Positions 8,447 through 17,016 of a DNA stretch of 59,586 nt are shown piece after piece (the first letter of the stretch is position 1; every line of letters starts with the position of its first letter). The notes under the pieces were generated by a model. The model was not told the DNA's origin, did no database searches, and saw only the letters and a list, made by a program, of their open reading frames with translations. This stretch comes from Chloroflexia bacterium (lineage in GTDB: Bacteria; Chloroflexota; Chloroflexia; Thermomicrobiales; JALYUS01): contig JAICIL010000001.1 in the NCBI GenBank assembly GCA_025924435.1, positions 1-59,586 of the forward strand, written 5' to 3'. A program made the translations under genes and the position numbers.

Positions 8447-9541
8447 CTACACGGATTCGGGCATGGGGATGCCGAAGCGGGTGCCGAGGGTGGAGAGGTC
8501 CTGCCAGATCGGGTCCGGGATCGGGATGCCCTCGCGCTCGCGAGTGGCACGGGAACGGATTTCCGGTTCGCCGGGGACGAGCACTTCGTCCTTGCCGGGC
8601 GCGGGCGGCGTCTCCTTGACGGCGGCGAGCGTTTCGCCCGTCAGCCGCCGGTATTCCGCGCTGTCGCCAAACGCCGCCGGATCCATCGCGATCACGAAGA
8701 CGCCGCCGAGCGCGCCGCGCTGCATGCCCGCGTCCGGATGCGCTGATGGCACGGGCATCACCGCCCGGTCATCATCCACCATCGCCAGCCCCGCGATCAG
8801 CGCGGACGACATCGAAAGGCCGTACCCCTTATGCCCGGCGACATCGCCACCGACCGGCAAGAGCGCGCCGCCATGATAAAAGTCCTCGGCGTTCGTGGAA
8901 GGGTTCCCTTCTTTATCCACGATCATTCCCGGCGCGAGTGCCGCATTCTTGGATCGTGCGACGCGCAGCTTCCCTTCCGCGACGACGGACGTTGCCGCAT
9001 CGTAAACCATATTCGTCGGGCCATCCGCCGGGACGCCGAAGGACCACGGGTTCGTGCCGAGAAAGCGTTGCGCGCCGCCGAACGGCGCGACGCCGCCACC
9101 TCCCGGCGCGGCGGTGCCAATCGTGACAATGGCGATCATCCCCGCCGCGCTCGCCCGCTCGGTGTACTCGCCCAGCCGGCCAATATGCGTCGCGTGGCGC
9201 ACGGCGACGGCGGCAATGCCTGCCGTTTTCGCCCGCTTCATCGCCCAGTCGAGCGCCACGGCGGTGGAGTACTGGCCGAAACCGAACCGCGCATCCATCA
9301 CGGCGGTGCCGCCCATTTCACGCACCACTGTCGGCCTCGCGTTCGGCACAAGGCCACCCGCGTCCGCCTGCGACACATACTGCGGCAGGCGAAGGACGCC
9401 GTGCGAGTCATGGCCGGAGAGATTCGCCTTGACGAGATGATTCGCCAGTTCGTCCGCGATATCGCTATCGGCCCCCATTGCCCGCGCCACCTGGCGGACA
9501 TACGCGCGCAACTGATCGGAGGGACACAGATGCATCTCCGC
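8447..9541 (-). CDS. Ldh-family (malate/L-lactate dehydrogenase-type) NAD(P)-dependent oxidoreductase
   Basis: Belongs to the Ldh_2 family, which oxidises 2-hydroxy acids (malate, ureidoglycolate, sulfolactate, diketogulonate and others) with NAD(P). About 364 residues. Hallmarks are SGHDSHGVLRLPQYV with the conserved His near position 48, VAVRHATHIGRLGEY, FLGTNPWSFGVPA and GHKGYGLSMSSALIAGL. I chose the GTG at 9541 because AAAGGAG lies eight bases upstream. A longer ORF extends into a repeat at 9563-9618 and is unlikely to be used. It sits in the minus-strand cluster between the ketopantoate-reductase-like gene and the SelA-like gene. A second Ldh-family gene is at 20718. Substrate not determinable. 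Confidence 0.88.
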   Translation of the reverse strand, partial: AEMHLCPSDQLRAYVRQVARAMGADSDIADELANHLVKANLSGHDSHGVLRLPQYVSQADAGGLVPNARPTVVREMGGTAVMDARFGFGQYSTAVALDWAMKRAKTAGIAAVAVRHATHIGRLGEYTERASAAGMIAIVTIGTAAPGGGGVAPFGGAQRFLGTNPWSFGVPADGPTNMVYDAATSVVAEGKLRVARSKNAALAPGMIVDKEGNPSTNAEDFYHGGALLPVGGDVAGHKGYGLSMSSALIAGLAMVDDDRAVMPVPSAHPDAGMQRGALGGVFVIAMDPAAFGDSAEYRRLTGETLAAVKETPPAPGKDEVLVPGEPEIRSRATREREGIPIPDPIWQDLSTLGTRFGIPMPESV

Positions 9542-9562
9542 CACGTTTCCCGCTCCTTTTTC

Positions 9563-9618
9563 GGTGGAGCAAGCTTCAGCCTGCCACCTCGGCATTGCCG
9601 GCTGAAGCCTGCTCCACC
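9563..9618. repeat. 19-bp-arm inverted repeat, GGTGGAGCA...GGCTTCAGCC type
   Basis: GGTGGAGCAAGCTTCAGCC at 9563-9581 pairs with 9600-9618 with one mismatch. The loop is 18 bases. It lies just upstream of the Ldh gene start, within a 136-base gap. Related GGCTTCAGCC / GCTGAAGCC pieces occur at 14990, 27340, 44793 and 47527. Confidence 0.85.
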
Positions 9619-9677
9619 CGCGTATTCTCACATTTCACAGCATCGCACCGCCCGAAACCCATTGCAATCCGGGGCGG

Positions 9678-10703
9678 TCAATCGCCGCGTGAGATGCGGT
9701 CAATGCCGCGCAGCACATCGCGCACGAAGGTGAGACACGGCGCGGCGACACCCGCGCGCTCGGCCCGCGCGACGAGATCGCCGAAGACCTGCTCGACTTC
9801 CATCGGGCGACCGGCAAGCACGTCCTGCGTCATCGAGGGCAAGCTGCCGCCGCGTGGGAGCGGGCCGGGTTTAAGGATCTTCGCCACTGTCTCCTCGTCC
9901 GGCGTCACGGTGTAGGTGTGGATTGGCGGGAAGTTCGGGTAGTTGCCGACTGTCACGCCATAGGCCGCGCCGGTAGCGGCCGTCTCGCGGACGAGGGCGA
10001 GATAGGCGCGCATCATGCTTGGATCACCGCTCATTTGCGGCCCGGTGGCGCGCGCGAGGACGGAGACGCCGAAGACGCCTGCCGCGTTGCACGCCTTCGA
10101 CCAGAGGATGCTCTGGATGCTCGCGGGCGCCTGTGCCGGGATGCCCGCCGCCATCAGCGCGTCAATCGCCGCATCCACGCGCGGTGAACTACCGCCCTGC
10201 ATCTCCCCGAGGTAGGTCATGCCGAGGGCCGTTACCGTCACGGCGCCGTCCGCGCCGCGCCCGCCACCGAGGATCGTCGCCCCCGGCACGACGCGCGCCG
10301 CGCCGAATGCCGCCGCGAGCATATCGTCCTTCGCAAGACCGTTCTGAAGGCCCGCTACCCACGATGTGTCATCGGCATCCTTCGGCCACGCCGCGCGGAC
10401 ATGCGCGATTGCTCCCGCTAAATCGTGCCCCTTCGTGAGGAAAATCAATCCCACACCGGTAGGCAGATCCGCCGCGTTCGTCGTGACGCCGACGCTGCCC
10501 GGTGGCGCGGGCGCGGGGGCAGTGGCAATGTCACATTCAACCACGCCGCGTAGCCGGATGCGGCCCGCCGCGAGTAACGCCGCAGCGGTGCGCGGGGTGG
10601 CGAGCAGCGTCACGGCCTCTCCATTCTTCGCCAGCAATCCGGCGAATGACTGGCCGAGCGCGCCCGCACCAACGAACGCCAGGGCCGATGCGGAAACACT
10701 CAT
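9678..10703 (-). CDS. Ketopantoate reductase-like (PanE/ApbA family) dehydrogenase
   Basis: An NADP-dependent 2-oxoacid reductase of 341 residues with N-terminal Rossmann motif VGAGALGQSFAG (residues 11-22) and the family segments FLTKGHDL, VAGLQNGLAKDD and SILWSKACNAAG. The last contains the Lys-Asn pair that binds the oxoacid in ketopantoate reductase. The start at 10703 overlaps the SDR stop (ATGA) and has GGAGG upstream. PanE makes pantoate for CoA, but this gene sits in a catabolic cluster and the ApbA family has many paralogues acting on other branched 2-oxoacids, so the true substrate may differ. Confidence 0.82.
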   Translation of the reverse strand: MSVSASALAFVGAGALGQSFAGLLAKNGEAVTLLATPRTAAALLAAGRIRLRGVVECDIATAPAPAPPGSVGVTTNAADLPTGVGLIFLTKGHDLAGAIAHVRAAWPKDADDTSWVAGLQNGLAKDDMLAAAFGAARVVPGATILGGGRGADGAVTVTALGMTYLGEMQGGSSPRVDAAIDALMAAGIPAQAPASIQSILWSKACNAAGVFGVSVLARATGPQMSGDPSMMRAYLALVRETAATGAAYGVTVGNYPNFPPIHTYTVTPDEETVAKILKPGPLPRGGSLPSMTQDVLAGRPMEVEQVFGDLVARAERAGVAAPCLTFVRDVLRGIDRISRGD

Positions 10704-11533
10704 CGCGCATCCTCCATCGGCCACAATTTGCTGCCACCCGCATTGAGGGCAAGGTTGCCGCCGTCCACGGGCAGGGTGTGGCCGGTGATGAAACTCGCGC
10801 CATCCGAAGCGAGAAAGAGGGCAGCACGGGCGATATCTTCCGGCTCGCCGATCCGGTCGAGCGGGATGCCACGCAGAAAGCGCGCGGTCAGCGTTTTCGG
10901 GTCGAGTTGCGGATCATTGAGCATATTCGTCATCGCCTGTGTCATCGTCTGCGCGGGCTGGATGGCGTTGACGCGAATCCCGTATGGCGCCCACTCCACC
11001 GCCAGCTCACGCGTGAACTGAATGATGCCCGCCTTCGTCACGCTGTAGACGAAATTGCCGCGCCCCAACGCGGAACTGCCGGCAATCGAACTGATGCTGA
11101 CAATCGCCCCACCCCGGCCCGCCGCGATCATCCGCCGCCCGACCTGCTGCGTACAGACCCATGTCCCTTCGAGGTTAATGCGCACGATTTTCCGCCACTC
11201 CTCCAACGGCAATTCCTCCGGGCGGTAGCGGGTGCCGAGGCCGCAGTTATTGATGAGAATATCCACACGGTCATACGCGCGGTCGAAGTCATCGAACATC
11301 GCGATAATCGCATCCGCGTCGCCCATATCGCACGTAACCGCCGTGCATCGGCGACCGAGCGCCTCGACCTCGCGCGCCGTCTGTTGCACGCCCACGCTGT
11401 CAATGTCACAGACGAAGAGGTCCGCCCCCGCCTTCGCCAGTTCAATTGCTGTCGCATGCCCGATCCCACCATGCGCCGACCCCGCCGTCACGATCGCCAC
11501 CCGGCCCGTTAAGTCCAGCCAGTCCACCGGCAT
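10700..11533 (-). CDS. Short-chain dehydrogenase/reductase (SDR)
   Basis: A classical SDR of 277 residues. The cofactor loop is TAGSAHGGIGHATA, followed by CDIDS (an acidic residue suggesting NAD), NNCG in place of the usual NNAG, SISSIAGS and catalytic YSVTK. The C-terminus has GEPEDIARAALFLASDGASF and TGHTLPVDGG, typical of the 3-oxoacyl-reductase-like subfamily. It overlaps the ketopantoate-reductase-like gene by 4 bases, and its start is separated from the E2 gene by a repeat of about 65 bases. It probably oxidises a secondary alcohol in the pathway served by the cluster. Confidence 0.88.
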   Translation of the reverse strand: MPVDWLDLTGRVAIVTAGSAHGGIGHATAIELAKAGADLFVCDIDSVGVQQTAREVEALGRRCTAVTCDMGDADAIIAMFDDFDRAYDRVDILINNCGLGTRYRPEELPLEEWRKIVRINLEGTWVCTQQVGRRMIAAGRGGAIVSISSIAGSSALGRGNFVYSVTKAGIIQFTRELAVEWAPYGIRVNAIQPAQTMTQAMTNMLNDPQLDPKTLTARFLRGIPLDRIGEPEDIARAALFLASDGASFITGHTLPVDGGNLALNAGGSKLWPMEDAR

Positions 11534-11555
11534 GATGCGCTCCTCTCAGTCGCAC

Positions 11556-11621
11556 GTTCGATGTTCGGAGTTCGAAGTGAGTCATCGAACTCCGAACTCC
11601 GAACTCCGAACTCCGAACTCA
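11556..11621. repeat. GAACTCCGAACTCC tandem/inverted repeat
   Basis: Plus strand: GTTCGATGTTCGGAGTTCGA, a short loop, then four copies of CGAACTC. The E2 stop codon (TGA, 11621-11619 on the minus strand) is fused to its edge. The same family makes the lplB/lplA junction at 54665. Confidence 0.85.
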
Positions 11622-12890
11622 TCGCGTCACCCAGATAAGCGGTTGCTCGACGAACTGCTTGATCCGCTTGAGGAACCGGGCAGCGGGCGCGCCGTCCACG
11701 ACGCGGTGATCGAAGGTCAGGCTAAGCGCAACCATCTTCCGCACCGCGATGCTCTCCGTCTCCTCATCCACGACGACGGGGCGCGAAACGATCCGGCCAA
11801 TACCGAGAATCGCGCATTCCGGCAGATTGATGATCGGCGTGAAGGCGTCAATGTCGTACATGCCGAGGTTCGTGATTGTGAAGGTGCCGCCCTGAAGATC
11901 ATCGCGCGCCGCGTTGCCCGCCCGCGCCTGCGCGATCAGGTGCGCCGCCTCCGCCGCGATTGTCTGGACCGATTTCGCGTGCGCATCGCGGATGATCGGG
12001 ACGAGCAATCCTCGCTCGGTATCCACCGCGATGCCGATATGCACCGCGTTATGCCGCACGATTCCGCCCTCCGTGAGGGAGGCGTTCAGGTCCGGGAACT
12101 CACGCAGCGCGACGGCAACAAGCCGGGCGAAGAGGTCATTGTAGGAAGGCACCGGCGCATCGCCCCCCGCCAGCGCGGCCGCGACCTCGGCGCGCAGCCG
12201 GACGAGCGCGGTCGCATCCACCTCGGTCGTCAGCGTGACGGGGGCGACGGTATGCGCGCTCCGCGCCATCCGCTCGCCAATGATGCGGCGCATGGTGCTT
12301 ACGGGCGTTGCCTGTGCCGCCGCGATCGCAGCGAGCTGCGCGGGCGCGGCGCTCGGTGCAACGGGGGCAGCGGCAGCAGGCGCCATCCGCTCGAACGCGG
12401 CGCGCACGTCGCGCTCGACAATCCGGCCATTCCCCCCGCTCCCCGTCAGTTTCGTCCAATCCACGCCAAGTTCCCCGGCAACACGGATTGCCCGTGGGCT
12501 GGCGGCGGGTGATGACGAGTGCTGACTACTGAGTATTGAGGACTGAGGAAGGGAGGGCGGTTCGAGCGCCGCCCCTACGCCCGGCACACTGTCCGCTGCC
12601 GACTGCCGACTGCCGACTGCCTGCTTCTCCTGCGGCACATGCTCCCCCTCCCGCACGAGGTAGGCGAGCACGGTCCCGACGGGCAATTCCTCGCCGACAC
12701 GCAGGGCATTACCGGGGATGCGCAAGATACCATCGTCGAGCGATTCAACCTCCGTCGTCGCCTTGTCGCTCTCGACGAGGAATAAATATTCCCCCGCCTT
12801 CACGGGGTCGCCATCATGCTTGAGCCACTCCACCACCGTCCCGGCCTCCATATTCCAGCCAAGCCGGGGCATGACAACCTCTATCGCCAT
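11619..12890 (-). CDS. 2-oxoacid dehydrogenase E2 (dihydrolipoamide acyltransferase)
   Basis: Core enzyme that transfers the acyl group from E1 to CoA through a lipoyl arm; 423 residues. The N-terminal lipoyl domain has the target lysine K43 in ESDKATTEVES. A peripheral-subunit-binding segment follows (SPRAIRVAGELGVDW, GSGGNGRIVERDV), then an Ala/Pro linker and the catalytic domain with FDHRVVDGAPAA (H395, D399). Residues 91-126 are an unusual linker built from dispersed repeats (separate entry). It lies downstream of E1beta and E1alpha on the same strand. No E3 is in the window. LplB/LplA at 54384-55501 could lipoylate it. Acetoin, pyruvate or a branched oxoacid are all possible substrates. 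Confidence 0.92.
   Translation of the reverse strand: MAIEVVMPRLGWNMEAGTVVEWLKHDGDPVKAGEYLFLVESDKATTEVESLDDGILRIPGNALRVGEELPVGTVLAYLVREGEHVPQEKQAVGSRQSAADSVPGVGAALEPPSLPQSSILSSQHSSSPAASPRAIRVAGELGVDWTKLTGSGGNGRIVERDVRAAFERMAPAAAAPVAPSAAPAQLAAIAAAQATPVSTMRRIIGERMARSAHTVAPVTLTTEVDATALVRLRAEVAAALAGGDAPVPSYNDLFARLVAVALREFPDLNASLTEGGIVRHNAVHIGIAVDTERGLLVPIIRDAHAKSVQTIAAEAAHLIAQARAGNAARDDLQGGTFTITNLGMYDIDAFTPIINLPECAILGIGRIVSRPVVVDEETESIAVRKMVALSLTFDHRVVDGAPAARFLKRIKQFVEQPLIWVTR
12516..12621. repeat. Stack of three repeat types in frame inside the E2 linker
   Basis: Contains a GCTGACTACTGAG / GAGGACTGAGG unit, a hairpin unit GGGCGG-TTCGAG-CGCCGCCC, and a threefold GCTGCCGACTGCCGACTGCC unit. The reading frame stays open across all of them, giving a Ser/Gln/Ala-rich peptide (AVGSRQSAADSVPG, SSILSSQHSSSPA). 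Confidence 0.85.
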
Positions 12891-12908
12891 CGTCGCTTAC
12901 TCCGTTCG

Positions 12909-12988
12909 CTCAGTAGTCAGTAGCCGGTAGTCAGTAGTCAGAGGGATCATCCCCCTTCTGGCTACTGGCTACTGACTACCGACTACTC
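12909..12988. repeat. TAGTCAGTAG-type inverted repeat between E2 and E1beta
   Basis: CAGTAGTCAGTAGCCGGTAG is followed about 25 bases later by its complement-like CTACTGGCTACTGACTACCG. It fills nearly the entire 100-base gap. Confidence 0.85.
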
Positions 12989-12990
12989 CC

Positions 12991-13971
12991 CTATGCTGCC
13001 AGCAGATCGCGGATCGCCTGGGCGATGGTGCGCGGGTTCGGGATGATCGCCTCTTCGAGCGGCGCGCTGTACGGCACCGGTGTTTGCGCGCCGGTCAGCC
13101 GCGCGACGGGCGCATCGAGATCGTCGAAGCCGTGCTCCATCACCTGCATGCCGATCTCCGCCGCGACGCCGCACGGGCTGTAATCTTCGTCCACGACAAG
13201 CAGCCGCCCCGTCTTGTGGACGGAAGCGAGAATCGTCTCAATGTCGAGCGGCACGAGCGTCCGGGGATCAATCACCTCGACAGAGACGCCCTCCCCCGCC
13301 AGCGTGTCAGCGGCGGCGAGCGCCCGGTTGACCATTCCGGCGATGCCGACGACGGTCACGTCCTTCCCCTCGCGGGCGATCCGCGCCTGGCCGAAGGGAA
13401 TGCAATATTCCTCCTCCGGCACCGGCCCCCTGGTGTTGAGGACGGCGCGATGCTCCATAAACAGCACCGGATCGTCCGAGCGGATGGCGGTCTTCAGGAG
13501 TCCCTTCGCGTCGTACGGTGTCGTCGGCACGACGACGCGGAAACCGGGGGCGTGGGTAAAGATCGAGTAATAACTGCCGGAATGGTGCGTCGCCGCCGAG
13601 TTGCCGATGCCGATGCAGCCGCGCAAGACAATCGGCATCTTCAGGCGGCCGTCGCTCATGTACTGAATCTTCGCGGTCTGGTTGATGAGCTCGCCCATCG
13701 CATCGAGGCCGAAGTCTATGAACATGTAGTCCACAATCGGCCGGGAACCGGTCATCGCCGCGCCGGTGCAGAGGCCGGTGAAGCCCCGCTCGGTAATCGG
13801 CGTGTCGCGCAGGCGGGCCGGGCCGAATCGCTCGTAGAGGCCAACGGTCGTGCCGAAGTTGCCGCCGCGTGCCCCAATCCCCTCCCCGACGACGAAGATC
13901 AGCGGATCGCGCTCCATCTCCTCGGCCAGCCCCTCAAGGGCGGCAGCAGTGTACGTCATCTCACGCATCAT
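12991..13971 (-). CDS. 2-oxoacid dehydrogenase E1 component, beta subunit
   Basis: With E1alpha it decarboxylates a 2-oxoacid on thiamine diphosphate and loads E2. 326 residues, near the usual 325-330. Recognisable stretches are FVVGEGIGARGGNFG, TPITERGFTGLCTGAAM, RGCIGIGNSAATHHSGS, EVIDPRTLVPLDIETI and VVDEDYSPCGVAAEI. The GEG and ITE motifs are typical of PdhB/AcoB. It overlaps the E1alpha stop by 11 bases. Three in-frame ATGs cluster at the start; the second (13968) has the best spacing from AAGGAG, but I keep the longest form. The subunit arrangement resembles acetoin dehydrogenase AcoA-AcoB-AcoC. Confidence 0.93.
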   Translation of the reverse strand: MMREMTYTAAALEGLAEEMERDPLIFVVGEGIGARGGNFGTTVGLYERFGPARLRDTPITERGFTGLCTGAAMTGSRPIVDYMFIDFGLDAMGELINQTAKIQYMSDGRLKMPIVLRGCIGIGNSAATHHSGSYYSIFTHAPGFRVVVPTTPYDAKGLLKTAIRSDDPVLFMEHRAVLNTRGPVPEEEYCIPFGQARIAREGKDVTVVGIAGMVNRALAAADTLAGEGVSVEVIDPRTLVPLDIETILASVHKTGRLLVVDEDYSPCGVAAEIGMQVMEHGFDDLDAPVARLTGAQTPVPYSAPLEEAIIPNPRTIAQAIRDLLAA

Positions 13972-14974
13972 GACTCCTTAGTCCTTCGCTAAAGACGTGA
14001 TCGGTCGCGGTGGCGGCATCGGGCCAGGGGCTTTCCCTGGCGAACTCGACCGCTGCGGCGATCAACTCCTGTACCGCGCGGTCAATCCCCGCCAGTTCAT
14101 CCTCCGAGGCAATGCCTTCTGCCAGCAGATAGGCGCGCAATCGCGGGATCGGGTCGCGCGCCCGCCAGGTCTCGACCTCTTCTTGCGTCCGGTAGCCCGC
14201 GTCGCGCATTCCTTCGGAGTGCGGGCGGGTGCGATACGTCTTGCATTCGAGCAAGGTCGGTCCACCGCCCGTCCGCGCCCGGCGCACCGCCTCGCCCGCT
14301 GCCTGGTAGATGGCAAGCACATCATTCCCGTCGAGGGCGACGGCATTGATGCCATAACTTCCGCCCTTCGTCGCGACGCTCGGCTGCTTCGTGACCGAAG
14401 AGTACGCTACCTCGGTCGCGTACTGGTTGTTCTCGCAGACAAACAAGACGGGCAAGTCCCAGACCGTGGCGAGGTTCAACCCCTCATGGAAGGCGCCGTT
14501 ATTCGTCGCACCATCGCCAAAGAAGGCGACCGCTACTTGATCCGACTGCTTGAGCATGTAGGTGTAGCCCGCGCCCGCCGCCATCAGGATGCTCGGCCCG
14601 ACGATACCGCTCGTGCCGAGCATGCCGACTTCCGGCTTGAAGAGGTGCATCGAGCCGCCCCGCCCGTGCGAGCAACCCGTCACTTTGCCCAGGAGTTCGG
14701 CGATCAGTTCGCGCGGCGGGACGCCCTTGGCGAGCGCGTGACCGTGGCCGCGATGCGTGCTCATCACCGTGTCGCTCTCCCGCAGGTGCGCGCAGACTGC
14801 CGTCGCGATCGCCTCCTCCCCGACATAGGTATGACACGCGCCGGGAATCAATCCTGTCTGATGCAAGCGCGCCAACTGCTCCTCGCAGCGGCGGATTTCC
14901 AGCATTTGCCGGTACAGCCCGAGCAACTGCTCCTTACTCGCCCGCACACCCGCCTGCGCTGTCTCCACTGCCAT
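13961..14974 (-). CDS. 2-oxoacid dehydrogenase E1 component, alpha subunit
   Basis: Thiamine-diphosphate-binding subunit, 337 residues. The TPP/Mg motif is GDGATNNGAFHEG (residues 153-165) ending in CENN. Upstream are HTYVGEEAIATAV, STHRGHGHALAKG and GCSHGRGGSMH, which match the AcoA/PdhA group. It is the first gene of the E1alpha-E1beta-E2 set and is followed by E1beta with a short overlap. The preceding gene in the direction of transcription is the ABC permease (42 bases away), so uptake and oxidation are likely in one transcript. The close match to acetoin-type E1 does not by itself settle the substrate. Confidence 0.93.
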   Translation of the reverse strand: MAVETAQAGVRASKEQLLGLYRQMLEIRRCEEQLARLHQTGLIPGACHTYVGEEAIATAVCAHLRESDTVMSTHRGHGHALAKGVPPRELIAELLGKVTGCSHGRGGSMHLFKPEVGMLGTSGIVGPSILMAAGAGYTYMLKQSDQVAVAFFGDGATNNGAFHEGLNLATVWDLPVLFVCENNQYATEVAYSSVTKQPSVATKGGSYGINAVALDGNDVLAIYQAAGEAVRRARTGGGPTLLECKTYRTRPHSEGMRDAGYRTQEEVETWRARDPIPRLRAYLLAEGIASEDELAGIDRAVQELIAAAVEFARESPWPDAATATDHVFSEGLRSHDA

Positions 14975-15016
14975 ATGTACCTCCCTCGCGCAGGCTGAAG
15001 CCTACGCCATCCCAAT

Positions 15017-15871
15017 TTAGCCTTTGACCGCGCCGGCGGTGAGGCCGGAAACATACTGCTCAACGAAGAACGAATAGAGGATCGCCACGGGGATCGAACC
15101 GAGCAGCGCGGAGGCCATCAGCGGCCCCCATGGCAGCAGATCGCCCCGCACCAGTTTCGTTAGCACGCCGACCGCGAGGGTGCGGCTGTTGTCCGTCGAG
15201 ACGAGGACGAGCGAGTAAATGAACTCGTTCCACGAGAGCGTGAAGGCGAAAATGGCCGCCGTGACGACGCCCGGAATCGCCGACGGTAACACGATCCGCA
15301 CGAGCGCCTGAAAACGCGTCGCGCCGTCCACCATCGCGCATTCGTCCAATTCACGCGGGATCGTCTGAAAGTAGCCGATCAAGAGCCAGGTGCAGAACGG
15401 CACGAGGAAGGTCGGATAGACGATAATCAGCGAGAGCGGGTTATTGATTAGCCCGAAGCGCTGAATGACCTGCGCCATCGGAATGAAGAGAAGCGTCGTC
15501 GGCACGAGATAGACGACGAAGATCGCGCCGCTGAAGAGGGAACTACCCGGAAAGCGCAGTCGCGCCAGCGCGTACCCCGCGAGAATACTGATCACCATTG
15601 AGATGATCGTGCTACAGATCGCGACATAGGTCGTATTCCAGAACCAGCGGATGTAGGCCGTCTGCCAGAGGAGCCGGTAGTAATGCGCCCAGGTCGGGCT
15701 GTGTGGGTAGAACGGGTTGATCTTGAGATTCGTCAGTTCGGAGTCTGCCTTGAATGATGTGACGACCATCCAGTAAAACGGAAATAGGATCAGCACGAGG
15801 ACGATCAGCACCGGCAGATAGATCGTCAGGAGGCGAAAGAGGGTCCGCCTGACGGTGCGTTGCGATGTCAT
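15017..15871 (-). CDS. ABC sugar-type transporter permease (MalG/UgpE-like)
   Basis: Inner-membrane permease of the carbohydrate CUT1 type, 284 residues with about six membrane segments; the first is LLTIYLPVLIVLVLILFPFY. The EAA loop that contacts the ATPase is DECAMVDGATRFQALVRIVL. The end (SGLTAGAVKG) is typical of MalG-like proteins. It overlaps the partner permease by 4 bases. The cluster has no ATPase gene: CUT1 systems often share one MsmK/MalK-like ATPase encoded elsewhere. Confidence 0.92.
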   Translation of the reverse strand: MTSQRTVRRTLFRLLTIYLPVLIVLVLILFPFYWMVVTSFKADSELTNLKINPFYPHSPTWAHYYRLLWQTAYIRWFWNTTYVAICSTIISMVISILAGYALARLRFPGSSLFSGAIFVVYLVPTTLLFIPMAQVIQRFGLINNPLSLIIVYPTFLVPFCTWLLIGYFQTIPRELDECAMVDGATRFQALVRIVLPSAIPGVVTAAIFAFTLSWNEFIYSLVLVSTDNSRTLAVGVLTKLVRGDLLPWGPLMASALLGSIPVAILYSFFVEQYVSGLTAGAVKG

Positions 15872-16809
15872 TTGGCGAGCCTCCGCACATTCCAGACTTG
15901 CAGAACGACCATCAGGAGCATCACCGGGAACATGTAGAGCGAGATCGCCGCCCCTTGCCCGAGCAAGCCCGATTTCAAGCCCGACGAATAACTGAGTGTC
16001 GCGAGCACCTGCGTGCTGTTCGTCGGCCCGCCCCCGGTGAGGGCGTAGACGATCTGAATGTCCGAGAAGGTGCCGATGATCGAGACGATCAGGACGATCG
16101 TCACGACGGGCATGACGAGCGGCACGGTGATGCGGGCGAATTTCGTGAGGCGGCCCGCGCCATCAATCGAGGCGGCCTCGTAGAGATCGCGCGGGATCGT
16201 CTGCACGCCGGCAAGGATCGTGATCGCGAGGAAGGGCGTGCCACGCCAGACATTGACGGTGATGATGCTGCCCATCGCCCAATTGGGGTCCGTCAGAAAG
16301 GGCAGGTTCTTGTGAATCAGGTGGAGGTGCTTGAAGAGCCAGTTCAGGCTGCTGAGGTTGCTGTCGAAGAGCCAGAGCCACGCCATCGTGCTGAGGACGC
16401 TCGGCACGATCCACGGCATCAAGATCGCGGCGCGGAAGAACTTGCGTCCCCAGAACTCCTGATTGAGGAGCAGCGCCAGCCCGAAGCCGAGGACGAACTT
16501 GATGATCGTCGTCAGGAAGGTGTACCACGTCGTATTGCGGAAGGCCGTCCTGAAGATCTGGCTGTCCAGTTGGTTCGTGAAGTTGTGGAGGCCAACGAAC
16601 GTGCCGTCGTTGCCCACCGTCTTATTCGTCAGGCTCAACCAGAGCGCAAGGCAGAACGGATAGGCGACGAGCACAATGAGGAGAATGATCGCGGGCGCGA
16701 CCATAATGTAGCCCTGCGTCGCGTCGCGCCCCCGGATGATCTGCCAACGGTGCGCGGCGGCTTCGCGCCGCCGCTCCTCGGGCTGGCCGACCGCATGCGA
16801 GATTCCCAT
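15868..16809 (-). CDS. ABC sugar-type transporter permease (MalF/UgpA-like)
   Basis: Partner CUT1 permease, 313 residues, with about six membrane segments; the first is GYIMVAPAIILLIVLVAYPF. The EAA loop is DLYEAASIDGAGRLTKFARI. It starts at the ATG at 16809, with a Shine-Dalgarno AGGAAGG contiguous with the G-rich arm of the repeat that fills the gap to the binding-protein gene. It forms the membrane pore with the MalG-like partner. The ligand is not evident from sequence. Confidence 0.92.
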   Translation of the reverse strand: MGISHAVGQPEERRREAAAHRWQIIRGRDATQGYIMVAPAIILLIVLVAYPFCLALWLSLTNKTVGNDGTFVGLHNFTNQLDSQIFRTAFRNTTWYTFLTTIIKFVLGFGLALLLNQEFWGRKFFRAAILMPWIVPSVLSTMAWLWLFDSNLSSLNWLFKHLHLIHKNLPFLTDPNWAMGSIITVNVWRGTPFLAITILAGVQTIPRDLYEAASIDGAGRLTKFARITVPLVMPVVTIVLIVSIIGTFSDIQIVYALTGGGPTNSTQVLATLSYSSGLKSGLLGQGAAISLYMFPVMLLMVVLQVWNVRRLAK

Positions 16810-16820
16810 CGTCTATCCTT

Positions 16821-17006
16821 CCTCACCCCCCGGCCCCCTCTCCATCGCCCACAGGTTTGTGGCGCAGATAGGTTTGCTTAGCGATGGAGAGGGGGAGAAT
16901 GATTCCCGTTCGTGACCTTCTCTTTCCCCTTCCCCTCCCCTCTCCATCGCTGTCGTGATCTCTCTTTATTCCGATCAACAGGCGATGGAGATGGGCCGGG
17001 GGTGAG
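16821..17006. repeat. Two CCTCACCCCC...CCCTCTCCATCGC repeat units
   Basis: The first unit (16821-16899) runs from CCTCACCCCCCGGCCCCC through CTCTCCATCGC and back with GCGATGGAGAGGGGG. The second (16918-17006) has the same arms, around another interior, and ends GGGCCGGGGGTGAGG. Both fill the gap between the binding-protein gene and its permease gene. The element could form a strong hairpin affecting relative expression. Confidence 0.85.
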
Positions 17007-17016
17007 GATTGCCGTA

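Noticed and set aside
9542..9631. Longer N-terminus of the Ldh gene (MRIRGWSRLQPAMPRWQ)
   Set aside because: It is translated repeat sequence and the GTG at 9541 has a well-placed ribosome site.
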